DNA of 64,000 nucleotides, taken from the NCBI RefSeq assembly GCF_012273895.1, contig NC_052116.1:9610001-9674000 (forward strand), read 5' to 3'. Each line of letters opens with the position of its first letter. Within the stretch, counting starts at the first letter, position 1. Source of the DNA: Zerene cesonia (Eukaryota > Arthropoda > Insecta > Lepidoptera > Pieridae). A program made the translations under genes and the position numbers. Of the stretch, positions 62,244 to 64,000 are shown piece after piece. The notes under the pieces were generated by a model that did not search any database, had not been told where the DNA came from, and worked only from the letters and a program-made list of their open reading frames with translations.

Positions 62244-63450
62244 CTGTGAGAGTATTGAATCAATTCTAAATTCAAGTTGAAACAGCAAATTCATTTATAA
62301 CAAAATAGCCCGTAGCGGCGTTTCGTTGTCACCGAGCCTGCCAAGCGCATACTGAATGAACCTGAATTAATGTGCACAGGTATTCTAATGTACTTTGTGT
62401 AATGTTGTAAGTATATATACTCGCAATAATTGATATTGTAGATTACAGGTCTTTAAACTTTGATATTATTTATAATATCAATAAAATGATCCATCCAATC
62501 GCGCAAATGTCATTATTGCCAACAGAATCCGACACATTTCCGGCTCATTCTGTTAAAAATTTAATTATACCCAAAGCTTATTATTTACTTCGTTAGATAA
62601 AGATCGCATAAAAGTTTATGAGGCAAATTTAGCTCACCAGTTCTTAATTTATCGCATACAAGAATTTATGAAATATGCTGCGTATAATTTTACCCGAAAA
62701 TAGATAATTAAGTCCCGGAATATGCACAGCCCCGTCTCCGACGCCAAGTTCCACGTGGGCGCGCCCTACGTTAGAAATTCCTGTGGAGTCCAGCACCAAC
62801 GAACTGTTTCCTGGAATGTGTTTTAATTAGGTTTTTAAATACTACTTTTACCTACATAATTAAAAATACTGGATGATGTTTCTCATTACATTTCTGGATT
62901 AACTTCAATATATTCTGTATTTTATAGACTATTATTAGTTATTACATTAACACCATAATAGTTATATTGAAGTCAGAAGACTCATAACCGAAATAATAAT
63001 TATAATCGGATTTAGGTGCCGCCATAATCGTCTTATTGCCACATGTATTGTGCGAGCGCGTGATATAGGTAAAGATTAATCAGATGAGAAATCGACCGCA
63101 ACGCAATTACTGCCGTGACCTCCAACGTCCCAACTTGTCGCTGATCCAAACCGCACTCACTCCATATATTACACCCAACAGGCTGGCACTGCTGCGCCAA
63201 AATAGAAACTATTAATGTCACGTTTTCGATACTAGGTATGCACTAGGTAATTCTAGATTCTAAATGGCCAATTGACGTGCACTTTCGCAAGCGGTTCGTT
63301 CGGTTTATTTAAGCATTCTATTCAAATACAGAGGCAGTTGTATTGTACTTGGAATACTTACGTATTGAATAACGAGACCTTAGTATTCGTAAATATATAA
63401 TATATGGTTATGGTCACGAGTCTATTGTATGAACAATAAATTGTCTTTAC

Positions 63451-63622
63451 CATTTTCACCGAATTTAAGAAAAGCTTCCGAATCCCCAACAGCACTTACG
63501 CCCTGTGCCTTCAGTTTCAAGTCCATGTTTTTTGGAAGACTCTCGCATTTGATAGCATCGGGGGAAGAAGTATCTTGTTTACGTTTTCTCTTGTCGCGCA
63601 CTTCTTTTAGCTTAGCTTCTAG
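63451..63622 (-). CDS. Gene A, middle exon: charged helix plus polar linker
   Basis: The acceptor TTTCTACAG sits directly before LEAKLKEVRDKRKRKQ, in phase 0 with the preceding exon across a 254-bp intron. The exon gives 57 codons plus one base: a lysine/arginine-rich helical start (KRKRK could be a nuclear signal), then a polar stretch with DTSSPDAIKCESLPKN and DLKLKAQGVSAVGDSEAF. I end it at AATG|GTAAAG, because the single leftover G joins the GT of the next exon to make a glycine codon and keeps 90 further codons open. A closer match to the donor consensus, GGC|GTAAGT, lies upstream at 63499-63504. Using it would put the last exon in a frame that stops after 23 codons. No known domain recognised. 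Confidence 0.7.
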
Positions 63623-63876
63623 CTGTAGAAACATTACTATTCAAATCATAAACCAAAATGTCGTAAATAATAAAACAAGAGGTTTATGGTGCAACAAACT
63701 GTTTCGTGAGCAAGCGAACTTTCGAAAATTGATATTTCGCATATTGATAGAAAAAGTTGCCTTCAAATCTAGACAGCAAAGATAATGTATAACGAGAAAG
63801 AGTCACGAAATTGTCCTCAGCTCATTATTTATAGCAAACTAAATGTTAGAAACGATTCCTTTTAAAGCAATTATAC

Positions 63877-64000
63877 CATTTCTAGAAGAATGTCCTTTTG
63901 CTCTAGGAAGGCTTCGTCAACGATGTCATTTCTTCGTTTGGGATCTAGAGCTGGCTTCGTGGAGGAAGCCGCGATGGTCACATGCTCACCAAATATGCTC
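63877..64000 (-). CDS. Gene A, exon 1 in view (partial at window edge): unidentified, coiled-coil-prone
   Basis: Only one minus-strand frame is open from the window edge; the other two hit stops within about 15-25 bases. It encodes 41 codons beginning SIFGEHVTIAASSTKPALD and ending FLEQKDILLEM. The exon closes at ATG|GTATAA, a usable donor, in phase 0. The last 18 residues, rich in D/E/L/K, run into the charged start of the next exon and look like part of a coiled coil or long helix; that is inference. The exon continues beyond base 64000, so the gene start is not visible. I do not recognise the family. Confidence 0.7.

Noticed and set aside
61988..62269. 93-codon plus-strand frame rich in Val, Leu and Ser
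   Set aside because: Complement of the Lys/Thr-rich gene A tail. It resembles a membrane protein only because the antisense of K/T codons gives L/V codons.
1..64000. CRISPR array, bacterial operon, integrated virus or telomeric TTAGG array
   Set aside because: No regularly spaced repeats, no prokaryotic gene organisation, no viral gene recognised, and no TTAGG tandem run seen on either strand.

Overview
This is a eukaryotic, almost certainly lepidopteran (moth or butterfly) nuclear fragment. Three things point there: a very AT-rich background, widely spaced short GC-rich exons, and several dispersed repeat families whose core motifs are familiar from lepidopteran genomes (tails opening ACTAGCTGCGCCCCGCGG, poly(A) retroposons with GCCTGATGGTAAGCG, a MITE with ACCCGACGTTTCGAACAC at its core). 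Two runs of exactly 1000 N (6007-7006 and 43117-44116) are scaffolding gaps. There is no operon, CRISPR array or other prokaryotic feature.

Real coding sequence is sparse and lies on the minus strand. Gene A, at the right end, has three exons (63877-64000 running off the window, 63451-63622, 61969-62243). It ends with a stop codon and an AATAAA signal about 45 bases further on. The visible product is about 189 residues: a charged, probably coiled-coil segment followed by a Lys/Ser/Thr-rich tail.

Gene B is a chain of four internal exons (60382-60521, 45962-46145, 33020-33157, 24067-24221) separated by introns of 14.2, 12.8 and 8.8 kb. Splice phases match at every junction and no stop interrupts the 203 joined codons. 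The product is Ala/Pro/Ser/Arg-rich, looks disordered and carries several kinase-type motifs (RSRTLP, RRKS, RRLS, PRSTSID). I do not recognise either protein. The start of gene B is not in view, and its 3' end is not visible with confidence in the left 24 kb.

The rest is intronic or intergenic DNA with repeats: two apparently identical 186-bp retroposon tails, three copies of one MITE, three poly(A) SINE-like elements (one with a tRNA-like head), the frameshifted 3' end of an RTE-like LINE, several long inverted repeats, and a CpG-rich 10-bp minisatellite.

I found no convincing new biological system. The best leads are the unidentified gene B with its tandem CAGCAG acceptor, the same-strand gene A placed just upstream of it (neighbour, nested gene or alternative 3' end), the modular SINE heads, and several strong hairpins that could be MITEs or small-RNA precursors.
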